A DNA stretch of 64,000 nucleotides, from positions 62,001 through 126,000 of the forward strand of contig DATKVC010000006.1 in assembly GCA_035530275.1 (NCBI GenBank), in the 5' to 3' direction. Of the stretch, positions 16,170-24,731 are shown one piece after another. A model generated the notes under the pieces. The model ran no database searches. It saw nothing but the letters and a program-made list of their open reading frames with translations, and was not told where the DNA came from. Position numbers and translations under genes: made by a program. Every line of letters begins with the position of its first letter. Positions within the stretch are counted from its first letter, which is position 1. This DNA comes from CAIJMU01 sp035530275. GTDB taxonomy: Bacteria; Spirochaetota; Spirochaetia; Treponematales; Rectinemataceae.

Positions 16170-16966
16170 GGGCCATGGACTCGATCGCCGAGCTCTTTGA
16201 TTTCACCGGCAAGACAGTACTGGTTACAGGCGCCTCGGGAGGCCTCGGCGCGGGAATCGCCCGGATCTTCGCCGAGGCGGGGGCCTCGGTCCTCCTCCAC
16301 TATCGGGAAGGAAGGGAGCGCGCGGAAGCCCTGCGCGCCGGCCTTCCCGGACCGGGAGTCCATGTCTGCCTCCGGGCTGAAGGCGGGAATGAAGCCTCGG
16401 TGCTCGCCTGCGTCGAGGAGGCAGGCCGGCTCTCCGGAAGTTCGGGACTCGCGGCCTTGGTCAACAATGCGGGCATCTATCCCGTGAAGCCTCTGCTGGA
16501 CCTCGACCTCGAGTCCTGGCGCGAGGTCATGGACGCCAACCTCGATTCGACCCACCTTTTTACCCGCGCGGCTGCGCGCATAATGAAGCCGGGCGCGGCC
16601 GTGGTCAATATCGCCTCCAACGAAGGGCTCCGGCCGGTGCGCGCCCATGCGCATTATGCGGTCTCGAAGGCGGCGGTGATTCACTATACGGCTGCCGCTG
16701 CCCTCGAACTCGCTCCCCTCGGCATTCGCGTCAACGCTGTCTCGCCGGGCCTCATCGACCGTCCAGGCCTCGCGGAGCAATGGCCTCAGGGTTATGACCG
16801 TTTTGTCGCGGTCGCGCCGCTCGGGCGACCGGGCAGGCCCGAAGAGGTTGGCCAAGCCTGCCTCTTCCTCGCCTCGAAGGCCGCCGCATGGATCACGGGC
16901 GCCAACCTCGTCGTCGACGGAGGAGCCGGCGTCGTCTCGCCGCAGGACCCTTCTATCCCCTTGTAA
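16166..16966 (+). CDS. Short-chain dehydrogenase/reductase (SDR)
   Basis: About 266 residues from the ATG at 16166, which overlaps the upstream stop (ATGA); an alternative ATG lies three codons later, and the open frame upstream of these has no support. Classical SDR motifs are present: TGASGGLGAGIA for NAD(P), VNNAG, a catalytic Ser in VVNIASNEG, and Y-x-x-x-K in HYAVSKAAV. C-terminal AWITGANLVVDGGAG is typical of FabG-like reductases. The substrate is not predictable. The gene is convergent with the cupin_5 gene and overlaps it by 14 bp. Confidence 0.87.
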   Translation: MRAMDSIAELFDFTGKTVLVTGASGGLGAGIARIFAEAGASVLLHYREGRERAEALRAGLPGPGVHVCLRAEGGNEASVLACVEEAGRLSGSSGLAALVNNAGIYPVKPLLDLDLESWREVMDANLDSTHLFTRAAARIMKPGAAVVNIASNEGLRPVRAHAHYAVSKAAVIHYTAAAALELAPLGIRVNAVSPGLIDRPGLAEQWPQGYDRFVAVAPLGRPGRPEEVGQACLFLASKAAAWITGANLVVDGGAGVVSPQDPSIPL

Positions 16967-17444
16967 GTTCCTCTATAAGCCGGGCGTGGCCCGGATGGAG
17001 GGCGAGCAATTCGGCTCGGGGGAGAAGGGCGAAATCCTCCAGCCGAAACGCAGGGGCCATCGTAGTGCCGAGGAGGGCCCAGCTGCCTCCGGCGACGAGA
17101 CGTGAAGCCTGCGCGGAGCCGGCCGGCACCAGGGCCTGGGGGATCTGCCCAATCTCGAAGTCAGGGCCGAGGACTATGCGATCGTAGTCGCCGTTCTCGA
17201 GAAAGATGTGAAGTTCGACCGGATCACCGCGGTAGAAATGGTACAGCTCGTCAGTCCCCAGGCGATGGAAGGCGGAGAAGCCCAAGGCGCCGTCGGTGAG
17301 GAGGAAGTAGATCGCCGAGCCGAAGCATCGGCCCTCGGCCGATTCGGGTGAAGTCCAGCATCGGCGATAGTAGCCACCCTCGCCTTCGAGAGCCTCCAAG
17401 CCCAGCATTTCTATGACGTCCTTCGCGGACAATGGCAGGCTCAT
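16953..17444 (-). CDS. Cupin_5 (DUF985) family protein
   Basis: About 163 residues from ATG 17444, which overlaps the stop of the deaminase gene (ATGA); the open frame continues upstream but is arginine-rich and not protein-like. Recognisable family stretches are EGGYYRRCWTSPES, GSAIYFLLTDG, LGTDELYHFYRGDPVELH, and VAGGSWALLGTTMAPAFRLEDF. DUF985 proteins are cupins of unknown reaction, often resembling sugar isomerases or epimerases. Translational coupling to the deaminase makes it the last gene of the nucleoside-salvage operon, so a role on a sugar or aldehyde intermediate is possible (inference). Confidence 0.85.
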   Translation of the reverse strand: MSLPLSAKDVIEMLGLEALEGEGGYYRRCWTSPESAEGRCFGSAIYFLLTDGALGFSAFHRLGTDELYHFYRGDPVELHIFLENGDYDRIVLGPDFEIGQIPQALVPAGSAQASRLVAGGSWALLGTTMAPAFRLEDFALLPRAELLALHPGHARLIEELTRG

Positions 17445-18733
17445 GAGCCGATCCCGCAACGGGCGGCAAGGCCGCTGGCGCATCTTGAAGCTTCGTCCCG
17501 AATTTCCTCTTCGCCCTCGACCCGGCCCGCGCGCATGAGCACCTTGCCGGCGCAGATTACCGTGTCGACGGCGGGGCCCCCACCGGCGTAGACGAGATTG
17601 GACTTGAGGTCGTGCAGAGGGGTCATGCCGGGCTTCGTGAGATCCACGAGTATGATGTCGGCGGCGCATCCCTCTTCTAGCGATCCCGCTCCGTCGCCGA
17701 AGGCCTCATGGCCGACAAGGCTCGCCGCGTCGAAGAGCTCGCCGACGGGCATGCGCTTCGCGTCGCGAAAGTGCTGCTTCTGCAGAAGGGCTGCCTGCTT
17801 CATGTCGGCGAAAAGATCGAGGCCGTTGTTCGAGGCGCTGCCGTCAGTGCCGAGAAGGGTCCTGATTCCCCGTCGTCTGGCGGCCTCGTAATCGTAGGCC
17901 GGCCCCGAGGCGAGCTTCATGTTCGAAACGGGATTATGGACGAGCGCGACGCCCCGTTCTCCGATAATGTCGAAGTCGCCTTCGTCGAGCCAGATGGCGT
18001 GAGCGGCGAAAAGGTCGGGGCCGAGGAAGCCCAGGGACTCGAGATAGGAAGTAGGGCTCATGCCGCGCAGTTCGCGGCAGGCGCGATCCTCCCCTTCGGT
18101 CTCGGCAAGGTGAATATGGCGGCTCAGCCCTCGCGATCGCCCGAACGCCGCCATCCAGCGAAGGCTCTTCTCGCTCGTAGCGTAGATGGAGTGGGCGCCA
18201 AGGTTGAACGAAACCAAGGGCCCGGACTCCGGGAGCCGGTCGAAGAATTCCTCGCAGGCCTTGCGCTGCGTGGCGCCGAAATTCTCATCCATGCCATCGA
18301 TCAGCGGATAGTTGATGACGAAGCGCATGCCCGAGTCGGCGGCGGCGCGTGCGGAGGCCCGGGGGTCGAGATACATGTCATGACAGAGGGTCGTACCCGA
18401 CTTGATCATCTCGAGGGCTGCGAGTCTCGTGCCCCAGTAGACATCCTCCTCGGTGAGCTTCTCCTCGCGAGGCCAGACGGCCTTTCTGAGCCAGTCGTCG
18501 AGCTCGAGGTCCTCCGCGGCGCCCCGGAGGAGGGTCATGGCCGAATGGGCGTGGGCGTTGACCAGCGAAGGCAGGGCGGCCATGGTTCCGGCGTCTATCG
18601 TCGAAAGGCCGTCCCGCCCCTCGGCCGGAGTCGTCGGATCGATGCCCGGCGCGATCTTCGCAATTATGCCTTTATCAATGAGTATGTCCCTGCGTTCACC
18701 CTCGACCAACGCATTGGCGATGAGAATGCCCAT
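17441..18733 (-). CDS. 5'-methylthioadenosine/S-adenosylhomocysteine/5'-deoxyadenosine-type deaminase
   Basis: About 430 residues from ATG 18733, chosen for its strong GGAGGGGG ribosome-binding site. It is an amidohydrolase of the MtaD/SsnA/DadD group. Metal ligands are His61 and His63 (NAHAHSAM), a third His in HIHLAETEGE with the catalytic Glu, HAIWLDEGD, and the Asp in GTDGSASNN. These enzymes hydrolyse the 6-amino group of adenosine-type nucleosides; the family accepts MTA, SAH, adenosine and 5'-deoxyadenosine to different degrees. It lies directly downstream of a 6-oxopurine-type phosphorylase gene, suggesting that deamination precedes phosphorolysis. Guanine- or atrazine-type substrates cannot be excluded from sequence alone. 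Confidence 0.85.
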   Translation of the reverse strand: MGILIANALVEGERRDILIDKGIIAKIAPGIDPTTPAEGRDGLSTIDAGTMAALPSLVNAHAHSAMTLLRGAAEDLELDDWLRKAVWPREEKLTEEDVYWGTRLAALEMIKSGTTLCHDMYLDPRASARAAADSGMRFVINYPLIDGMDENFGATQRKACEEFFDRLPESGPLVSFNLGAHSIYATSEKSLRWMAAFGRSRGLSRHIHLAETEGEDRACRELRGMSPTSYLESLGFLGPDLFAAHAIWLDEGDFDIIGERGVALVHNPVSNMKLASGPAYDYEAARRRGIRTLLGTDGSASNNGLDLFADMKQAALLQKQHFRDAKRMPVGELFDAASLVGHEAFGDGAGSLEEGCAADIILVDLTKPGMTPLHDLKSNLVYAGGGPAVDTVICAGKVLMRAGRVEGEEEIRDEASRCASGLAARCGIGS

Positions 18734-18777
18734 GGCTCCCCCTCCTGCAAGGCTCGCGCGAGCGGAAGGCCGAGCCC

Positions 18778-19593
18778 TCAGCCCAAGGCCGCCAGAGTAC
18801 GACGGACGAAGGCGGAAAACCGCGGTCTCGTCCTTTCCGAAATTTCGAGAACCTCGTCTGATGTTATGGGGCTGTCGCTCATTCCCGCCGCGAGGTTGGT
18901 GATGCAGGAGACGCCGAGCACGCGAAGTCCGCAATGGACGGCCGCGATGACCTCGGGAACGGTGGACATTCCCACGGCGTCTGCTCCGAGAAGCCGCGCC
19001 ATCCTGATCTCGGCAGGCGTCTCGAAGGCGGGCCCGGTGAACCAGGCGTAAACCCCCTCGCGCAATACCATGCCGAGTTCCGCGCCGGCGCCGGCGGCGG
19101 CCTCGCGGAGGGCAGGATCGTAGGCATGCGACATGTCGAAAAAGCGCTCGCCGATGCGCGGATCGTTCTCGCCCACGCAGGGATTCTGACCCGTCAGATT
19201 GATGTGGTCGGTGATGAGCATGAGATCGCCCGGGCTGAAATCGGGGTTCGCTCCGCCCGCCGCGTTGGTAAGGAACAGGATTTCGACACCGAGGGCTTTG
19301 AATGTCCGCACGGGAAAGGCGATACGCGACACGGGATAGCCCTCGTACAAGTGAAAGCGCCCCTGCATCACGAGAACGGCCTTGCCGGCCAGACGGCCGG
19401 CGACGAGGCGTCCAGCGTGACCAGGTGCCGTGGAAAGGGGAAAATGCGGAATTTCCGCGTAGGGGACGACGATGGGATCTTCGAGTTCCTCAGCGAGGCT
19501 GCCGAGCCCGGAACCGAGGACGAGGGCGACTCGCGGCACCTCTTCAATTCTTGTTCGGATGAAGGCGGCCGCCTCGATGATCTGATCGTACAT
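18778..19593 (-). CDS. Purine nucleoside phosphorylase, trimeric class; probable 5'-modified inosine specificity
   Basis: A 271-residue PNP/MTAP-family enzyme that cleaves N-glycosidic bonds with phosphate. Family markers include VLGSGLGSLAEE, TAPGHAGRL, GRFHLYEG, TNAAGG, TGPAFETPAEIRM and GMSTVPEVI. Asn233 (CITN) occupies the position of human PNP Asn243, which selects 6-oxopurines; MTA phosphorylases have Asp there. The position of human His257, which binds the ribose 5'-OH, appears to be Ser245 (ITSDEV). This combination suggests inosine analogues lacking a 5'-OH, such as 5'-methylthioinosine or 5'-deoxyinosine (inference). It lies between the transporter's binding-protein gene and the deaminase gene. 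Confidence 0.85.
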   Translation of the reverse strand: MYDQIIEAAAFIRTRIEEVPRVALVLGSGLGSLAEELEDPIVVPYAEIPHFPLSTAPGHAGRLVAGRLAGKAVLVMQGRFHLYEGYPVSRIAFPVRTFKALGVEILFLTNAAGGANPDFSPGDLMLITDHINLTGQNPCVGENDPRIGERFFDMSHAYDPALREAAAGAGAELGMVLREGVYAWFTGPAFETPAEIRMARLLGADAVGMSTVPEVIAAVHCGLRVLGVSCITNLAAGMSDSPITSDEVLEISERTRPRFSAFVRRTLAALG

Positions 19594-19616
19594 CGTCGTC
19601 TCCTATGCTCCGCGAT

Positions 19617-20651
19617 TTACTTCTTGATGCCGAGTTCGGCGAGGCTCGCGGGCACCTTGATGGCACCCGAAGCGATGTCCTTCTTGGCCTTCGCCACCGC
19701 GTTCTTGACCTCGGCGGGTACGATGGAGTCGAACTGGTGGAAGGGCGCGATGTCGATGGCGCCCTCGGCGAGGCCGAAGACGCGGTTGACGCCGCCCTTG
19801 AGCTTTCCGGCCGCGAGGTCTTTGATGAGGAGGTAGGCGGACATGGTCGTCCCCTTGAGGGCCGAAGTGAGGACATAGTCGGGCGCCGCCGCGTTCTGGT
19901 CGACGTCCGCCCCCATCGCGAAGAACTTGCGCTCGCGAGCCGCGTCGATGACGCCCATGCCCGTGAGACCGGCGAGTTGGATGACGATGTCCGCGCCCTG
20001 GTCGGCGAGGGCGAGTGCCGCTTCCTTGCCCTTGGCGCGATCGGCGAAGCTGCCGACGGTGATGTAGCGCACGTCGACGCTCGGATCGACGGACTTGGCG
20101 CCCGCGATGTAGCCGGCGAGGTAGCGCTCGACGGGCGGGATGTCCATGCCGAGGACGGCGCCGATCACGTTCTTGTTGTTGAGCAACTTCGAGTTCCCGC
20201 TGTACTTCTTGGTCATGTAGCCGGCGACGATGCCCGCGAGATAGCCAGCCTCCTGCTCCTTGTACGATACGCCGATGAGATTGGGGGGAAGGGTTCCATC
20301 GAAGTAGTCGTCGATGCCCGCGTAGAAGGTATTGGGATTGTCCTTCGCGGCCTCCTGGACCTGCTCGACCATGAGGAAGCCCACGCCGAACACGAGTTTG
20401 GCGCCGTCGTCGGCCAGTCCCGTAAGGTTCGGGATATAGTCGGTCATGGCATGGGCTTCGAGAACCTTGGCTGTAGCGATGCCTTCAGTGTCGGCCTTCT
20501 TGAGCCCGGCCCAGACCCCGTCGTTGAAGGATCCGTCGCCGAGGCCATTGGTGTCCGTGCACATGGCCACGATTGGCTTCGCGGCCTGGGCGCCGGTCGA
20601 GAACGTGAAGACCAGGCCGAGGACGAGTGCCGTGATGATGACGCGCTTCAT
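19617..20651 (-). CDS. BMP-family (PnrA-like) nucleoside-binding protein of an ABC importer
   Basis: A 344-residue periplasmic or lipid-anchored binding protein with a signal peptide (MKRVIITALVLGLVFTFSTGAQA). The mature N-terminus KPIVAMCTDTNGLGDGSFNDGVWAGLKKA is the hallmark of BMP/PnrA/TmpC purine-nucleoside receptors. Later family stretches include EQEAGYLAGIVAGYM and DIVIQLAGLTGMGVIDAA. No lipobox cysteine is seen; the signal looks SPI-type. It is encoded next to two permeases and a double ATPase. With deaminase and phosphorylase downstream, imported nucleosides would feed directly into salvage. Confidence 0.93.
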   Translation of the reverse strand: MKRVIITALVLGLVFTFSTGAQAAKPIVAMCTDTNGLGDGSFNDGVWAGLKKADTEGIATAKVLEAHAMTDYIPNLTGLADDGAKLVFGVGFLMVEQVQEAAKDNPNTFYAGIDDYFDGTLPPNLIGVSYKEQEAGYLAGIVAGYMTKKYSGNSKLLNNKNVIGAVLGMDIPPVERYLAGYIAGAKSVDPSVDVRYITVGSFADRAKGKEAALALADQGADIVIQLAGLTGMGVIDAARERKFFAMGADVDQNAAAPDYVLTSALKGTTMSAYLLIKDLAAGKLKGGVNRVFGLAEGAIDIAPFHQFDSIVPAEVKNAVAKAKKDIASGAIKVPASLAELGIKK

Positions 20652-20717
20652 AGTCTGCCTCCCATGTAAAATGAACTTTGTCGTCCGTCCGCGAGCGGGC
20701 GGCGACGTGGTCGATCG

Positions 20718-21674
20718 CTAGTCTCCCCCGCCTTCTACATTGAAATCCTTTCCGACGGCCGCGGGCGGCCGGGACTTTCGCACGAGGCCGGCCACGGCCA
20801 AAATCGTCGCGATATAGGGGAAGACGAGGAACAGCTCCGATGGCAGCTTGATGAGTCCCAGCCCCTGGGCCCGAAGCTGGGCGGCATCCACGAAACCGAA
20901 GAAGAGCGAGGCGAAAAAGACTCCGAAGGGCTGCCAGCCTCCGGCGATGTTCGCGGCGAGGGCGATAAAGCCGCGGCCGTTCGTCATTCCCTCGGTGAAG
21001 GAGTTCGAGTTCTCGATCGAGAGGAATGAGCCGGCGAGTCCGCAGAGGACGCCCGAGAGGAGGATGGCGAGGTAGCGAACCCGATACACGGATCGGCCGA
21101 GGGTCTCGAGGGCCATGGGATGCTCCCCCGACGCGATCATCGAAAGGCCGAAACGAGTGCGACCGAAGAGCCATGCCAGGGCCACGACCGAGATCAGGGA
21201 GAGGTAGACCAGGGGCGTCTGGTTGAAAAGGGCCGCTCCGACATAGGGAATGTCCGAGAGGATGGGTATGGCGAACTTGTAGTGGTGAAGGGTGAGGGGG
21301 ATTGCCTCCGAGGTCCCCTGCCTGCCGTAAAAGACCATCATCAGGTAGCGCGTAAGGCCGAAGGCGAGGATGTTCATGATGGCCCCGGCGACCACGTGAT
21401 TGATGTGGAGGCTCACCGCCGCCCACGCGAAGAGCAGCGAGAAGAGGGCCCCGGCGGCGACCCCGCCGAGGAGGCCGAACCAGGGGCTGCCCGTCTTCCA
21501 GCCCACCCAGGCCGCGAAGAAGGCGCCCACGAGCATGATGCCTTCCATCGCGATGTTCGTAATCCCGCTCCGCTCGCTGACCACGGCAGCGAGGGCCGCG
21601 AAGGTCACCGGCGTCGAAAGCCTGACGGTCGCCTCGAAGAGCTGGGGAGTGAGGAGGGCCGAAAGAATATCCAT
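20718..21674 (-). CDS. Nucleoside ABC importer permease (NupQ/YufQ-like)
   Basis: A 318-residue membrane protein of the BPD_transp_2 family. The segment TPVTFAALAAVVSERSGITNIAMEGIMLVGAF is diagnostic for the second permease of BMP-type nucleoside importers. About eight to nine transmembrane segments are present, ending with VFPYIATILAVAGLVRKSR. Its start overlaps the stop of the other permease gene by one base. The two permeases form the heterodimeric channel. Confidence 0.92.
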   Translation of the reverse strand: MDILSALLTPQLFEATVRLSTPVTFAALAAVVSERSGITNIAMEGIMLVGAFFAAWVGWKTGSPWFGLLGGVAAGALFSLLFAWAAVSLHINHVVAGAIMNILAFGLTRYLMMVFYGRQGTSEAIPLTLHHYKFAIPILSDIPYVGAALFNQTPLVYLSLISVVALAWLFGRTRFGLSMIASGEHPMALETLGRSVYRVRYLAILLSGVLCGLAGSFLSIENSNSFTEGMTNGRGFIALAANIAGGWQPFGVFFASLFFGFVDAAQLRAQGLGLIKLPSELFLVFPYIATILAVAGLVRKSRPPAAVGKDFNVEGGGD

Positions 21675-22951
21675 CAGTCTCCCCCTCCCCCGCCCACCGC
21701 GACGTCCTTCCTCGTGGGGCCAAGCCGGGAGAACCAGGAGCGGACAGTCGTTCCCGCGCGGCGGTAGATGATCTCCGCGAGAAGGAGGAAGAGGATGATG
21801 CTCTTCACGATCTCGATGATCGAATTGGGGGTCTGTGTCGTTCTTGCCATAAACTGGCCGCCGGAATCGAGGACCCCCCAGAGGAGGGAGGCGAAGATGA
21901 TGGCGATCGGGTTGTTGCGCGCGAGGAGGGCTATCGATATCCCGTTCCAGCCGTAGCCCGAGCCGAGATCCTGGTACATACGATGATCGAGGCCGAGGAC
22001 CTGCGTCACACCGGCCATGGCGGCGAGGGCTCCCGACACGAAGAGACTCGCCGCCGTGATCCAGGGCACCGAGATTCCCTGGGTCCGGGCCGCCACCGGA
22101 TTGTGGCCGACGGCCCTGACCTTGTATCCGAGACTCGTCCTCATGAGGATGAAGCGTACGAGGAAGGCCGTTCCGATCGCGAGGAGTATGCCGATGTGCA
22201 AGCGATAGTTGGCCTTGGGCAGGAAATCCTTGAAGAGAGGCAGCCAGAGCTTGTCCACGAGGGCGTCGGTCGCGTAGGGATGGGGGCTCGACGAGGGATC
22301 GCCCCCATGGGCACGGATGAACATGGGCGAGAGTGTGCCGACCGCGTAGGCGAACATCATGGTGGTGACCACCTCGTGGGCGCCGGTCTTCACCTTGAGG
22401 AGGGCGGGCACCGCGTTGAGGGCGGCCCCGAGAAGTCCGGCTGCCGCGAAGATGAGGGGGATTTCGATGTAATTAGGAAGGCCTGCGCCGAGCCCGATCC
22501 AGGTGGCGGCGATGACGCCGATGTAGTACTGGCCCTGGGCGCCGATATTGAAGAGGCCGCCGTGGAAGGCGAAGGCGATCGCTAGCCCCGTGAAGAGGAG
22601 GGGAGTGGCGTTGAGGACCGAAACCGACCAGCCGCGCACGAGCCCGCCGTAAAAGAGGGCCTTGTAGGAAGTCACGGGATCGTAGCCCGTGAGGGCCATG
22701 AGCAAGGCCCCGATGAGAAGCGCCGAGACGATCCCCACGGCGGGCAGGGAGGCGCGCATGAGGGCGCTCCGCAAAGCCGCGGCGAAGGCGCCGCCTCTGA
22801 GCTCCAAACGGAGGCCGATCAGATAGACGGCGAGGGCAGCGAGGAGGAACCAGGCGCCCCAGAAATAGGAGGCGAGATACATGACCGTTCCGGGCAAGGC
22901 GAGAAGGAATGCGAGGAAGCCGAAGATTTTCTTGCGCTCGACTCCCTTCAT
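21674..22951 (-). CDS. Nucleoside ABC importer permease (NupP/YufP-like)
   Basis: A 425-residue membrane protein of the BPD_transp_2 family, longer than its partner because of an N-terminal extension with two extra hydrophobic segments (about residues 10-45). Characteristic stretches are ATPLLFTGLAIAFAFHGGLFNIGAQGQYYIG and YKVRAVGHNPVAARTQGIS. It overlaps the ATPase gene upstream by 4 bp. With the NupQ-like protein it makes the membrane channel of the BMP-type importer. Confidence 0.92.
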   Translation of the reverse strand: MKGVERKKIFGFLAFLLALPGTVMYLASYFWGAWFLLAALAVYLIGLRLELRGGAFAAALRSALMRASLPAVGIVSALLIGALLMALTGYDPVTSYKALFYGGLVRGWSVSVLNATPLLFTGLAIAFAFHGGLFNIGAQGQYYIGVIAATWIGLGAGLPNYIEIPLIFAAAGLLGAALNAVPALLKVKTGAHEVVTTMMFAYAVGTLSPMFIRAHGGDPSSSPHPYATDALVDKLWLPLFKDFLPKANYRLHIGILLAIGTAFLVRFILMRTSLGYKVRAVGHNPVAARTQGISVPWITAASLFVSGALAAMAGVTQVLGLDHRMYQDLGSGYGWNGISIALLARNNPIAIIFASLLWGVLDSGGQFMARTTQTPNSIIEIVKSIILFLLLAEIIYRRAGTTVRSWFSRLGPTRKDVAVGGGGGD

Positions 22952-24492
22952 GAGACCTTCCTCGTGGCCCTGCCGCTGATCATGTATTCGCCGACCTGCA
23001 CCACGCTCGTCGTCTCCGTCGCGGACTCGAAGACGACCTCGCCCCCGTGGAGGACGGCGATTCGGTCAGAGAGGGCGAAGATCTCCTCGAGCTCCATCGA
23101 GACGAGGAGAATGGCCGTCCCCTTCTCCCTCAGTTCCAGGATGCGGCGATAGACGTACTCGATGGCGCCGACGTCGAGGCCCCGGGTCGGCTGCGATATC
23201 ACGAGGAAGACCGGGTTCCGCGAAAATTCCCGCGCAAGTATCAACTTCTGTTGGTTTCCTCCGGAGAGGGTGGAAGTCGGCGCCTGGGGCCCGGCCGTTC
23301 TGACGTCATAGGCTTCGATGAGGGCGAGGGCTTGGGCTCGGAAGCCTCGGAAATCGAGAAGGCCGCCGCGGCTCAGCGGAGGCTTGTCGCTGCGACCGAG
23401 GGCGAGGTTTTCTTCGACCGAAAAGGGCAGGACCAGGCCCGATCCGCGCCTATCTTGAGGGATATAGCCGATTCCCGCCTCCATCCGCCTTTTCAGACTC
23501 CAACGCGCGATGCTCTCGTCCCGGTAGAGGATGTCGCCCGCAGAGGGCATGGCGAGTCCGATAAGGGCCTCGCAAAGCTCCTGCTGCCCGTTTCCCTCGA
23601 CGCCCGCGATGCCGAGGATCTCGCCGGGAGCCACCGACAGGCTCGCCTTCTTGAGCGTCTCGATCCCCCGTTTCCCGCGGACCGATAGCCCCTCGACACT
23701 GAGAATGGGCTTGGGGAGAACCTTGGCTGGAGTGCGCTCGACCTTGAGGACGACGTCACGGCCGACCATGAAATTCGCCAGCTCGGCCGCCTCCGTGTCG
23801 GAGGTCCGGCGTTCGCCGGCGAGCACTCCCCGCCTGAGCACGTACACGCGGGACGAGAGGGCCATCACTTCCTCGAGCTTGTGGGTAATTATGATGATCG
23901 CGGTGCCCGCGGAGGCGAGTCGCCTCAGTACCGCGAAAAGCTCTTCGACCTCCCGCGGGGTGAGGACGGCCGTCGGCTCGTCGAGGATGAGGACGCGTGC
24001 GTCGCGATAGAGCGCCTTGAGGATCTCGACCCGCTGTTGCAGACCGACGGACAGCCCCTCGAGCCTGGCGTCGGGATCGACCTGGAGGCCATAGCGTTCG
24101 GAAAGCTCCATCACGCGGTTCCTCGCGCGCTTGTAGAGCACATGACCGAGGCGCACCGGCTCATCTCCGAGGATGATGTTCTGCATCACCGTGAGGGTCG
24201 GCACGAGCATGAAGTGCTGGTGGACCATGCCGAGGCCGCGCGCGATAGCATCGCGCGGCGAGTCGAAAGCGACCATCTCGCCGTCGATCAGGATCGAGCC
24301 CGAGTTTGGGCGGTAAAGACCGAAGAGGACGTTCATAAGGGTGGATTTGCCCGCCCCGTTCTCGCCAAGGATCGCGATGATCTCGCCGGCTTCCAGCCTG
24401 ATGGAGATATCGCGATTGGCGACTATTCGATCGAAGCGCTTTGTGATCCCCCTCGTTTCGAGAACGGGGGTCGATCCACCCATTTCCGGCAT
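22948..24492 (-). CDS. Nucleoside ABC importer, double ATP-binding protein (NupO/YufO-like)
   Basis: A 514-residue tandem ATPase similar in layout to sugar and BMP importers. The first half has Walker A GENGAGKST and Walker B VLILDEPTAVLT with a degenerate signature (LSVGLQQRVEILKAL). The second half has a degenerate P-loop (AGVEGNGQQEL) and signature LSGGNQQKLILAREF with ISQPTRGLD. It is the first gene of a seven-gene minus-strand operon ending with the cupin_5 gene. A GGAG Shine-Dalgarno precedes the ATG at 24492 and a promoter is predicted at 24519-24547. Confidence 0.92.
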   Translation of the reverse strand: MPEMGGSTPVLETRGITKRFDRIVANRDISIRLEAGEIIAILGENGAGKSTLMNVLFGLYRPNSGSILIDGEMVAFDSPRDAIARGLGMVHQHFMLVPTLTVMQNIILGDEPVRLGHVLYKRARNRVMELSERYGLQVDPDARLEGLSVGLQQRVEILKALYRDARVLILDEPTAVLTPREVEELFAVLRRLASAGTAIIIITHKLEEVMALSSRVYVLRRGVLAGERRTSDTEAAELANFMVGRDVVLKVERTPAKVLPKPILSVEGLSVRGKRGIETLKKASLSVAPGEILGIAGVEGNGQQELCEALIGLAMPSAGDILYRDESIARWSLKRRMEAGIGYIPQDRRGSGLVLPFSVEENLALGRSDKPPLSRGGLLDFRGFRAQALALIEAYDVRTAGPQAPTSTLSGGNQQKLILAREFSRNPVFLVISQPTRGLDVGAIEYVYRRILELREKGTAILLVSMELEEIFALSDRIAVLHGGEVVFESATETTSVVQVGEYMISGRATRKVS

Positions 24493-24518
24493 GCCTTCTC
24501 CTCGGCTAAACGCAAGTC

Positions 24519-24547
24519 ACCGTAAACCTGCATCGGGCAGCCGTCAA
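24519..24547 (-). promoter_or_regulatory. Predicted promoter of the nucleoside importer/salvage operon
   Basis: Minus strand: -35 TTGACG (24547-24542), 17-bp spacer, -10 TACGGT (24524-24519). The -10 match is only moderate. It lies in the AT-richer 239-bp divergent region between the importer and mtnA genes. Confidence 0.45.
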
Positions 24548-24638
24548 CATAAAAGCAACATTTTCGTGCAACATGCCAAGCTATCACTGAATAAACTTGA
24601 CAATAAATCGGGTTAGGGCGCAGGATGTCATAAGATTT

Positions 24639-24693
24639 GTGGTTTGTTGTGGCATTCTATCGCGACGGTTTCTAGAGCGGCACGACAAACCAC
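24639..24693. promoter_or_regulatory. Inverted 13-bp repeat, candidate operator of the salvage island
   Basis: GTGGTTTGTTGTG (24639-24651) and the inverse arm CACGACAAACCAC (24681-24693) match at 12 of 13 positions and are centred 42 bp apart, four helical turns. They lie between a -35-like TTGACA (24597-24602) and the mtnA start at 24732. The DeoR-type regulator encoded two genes on is the obvious candidate ligand (inference). An RNA hairpin is also possible, but no T-run follows. Confidence 0.5.
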
Positions 24694-24731
24694 GAAATGG
24701 GTTTACCTCTGGAAAGGCAGGATTGGCAGGG

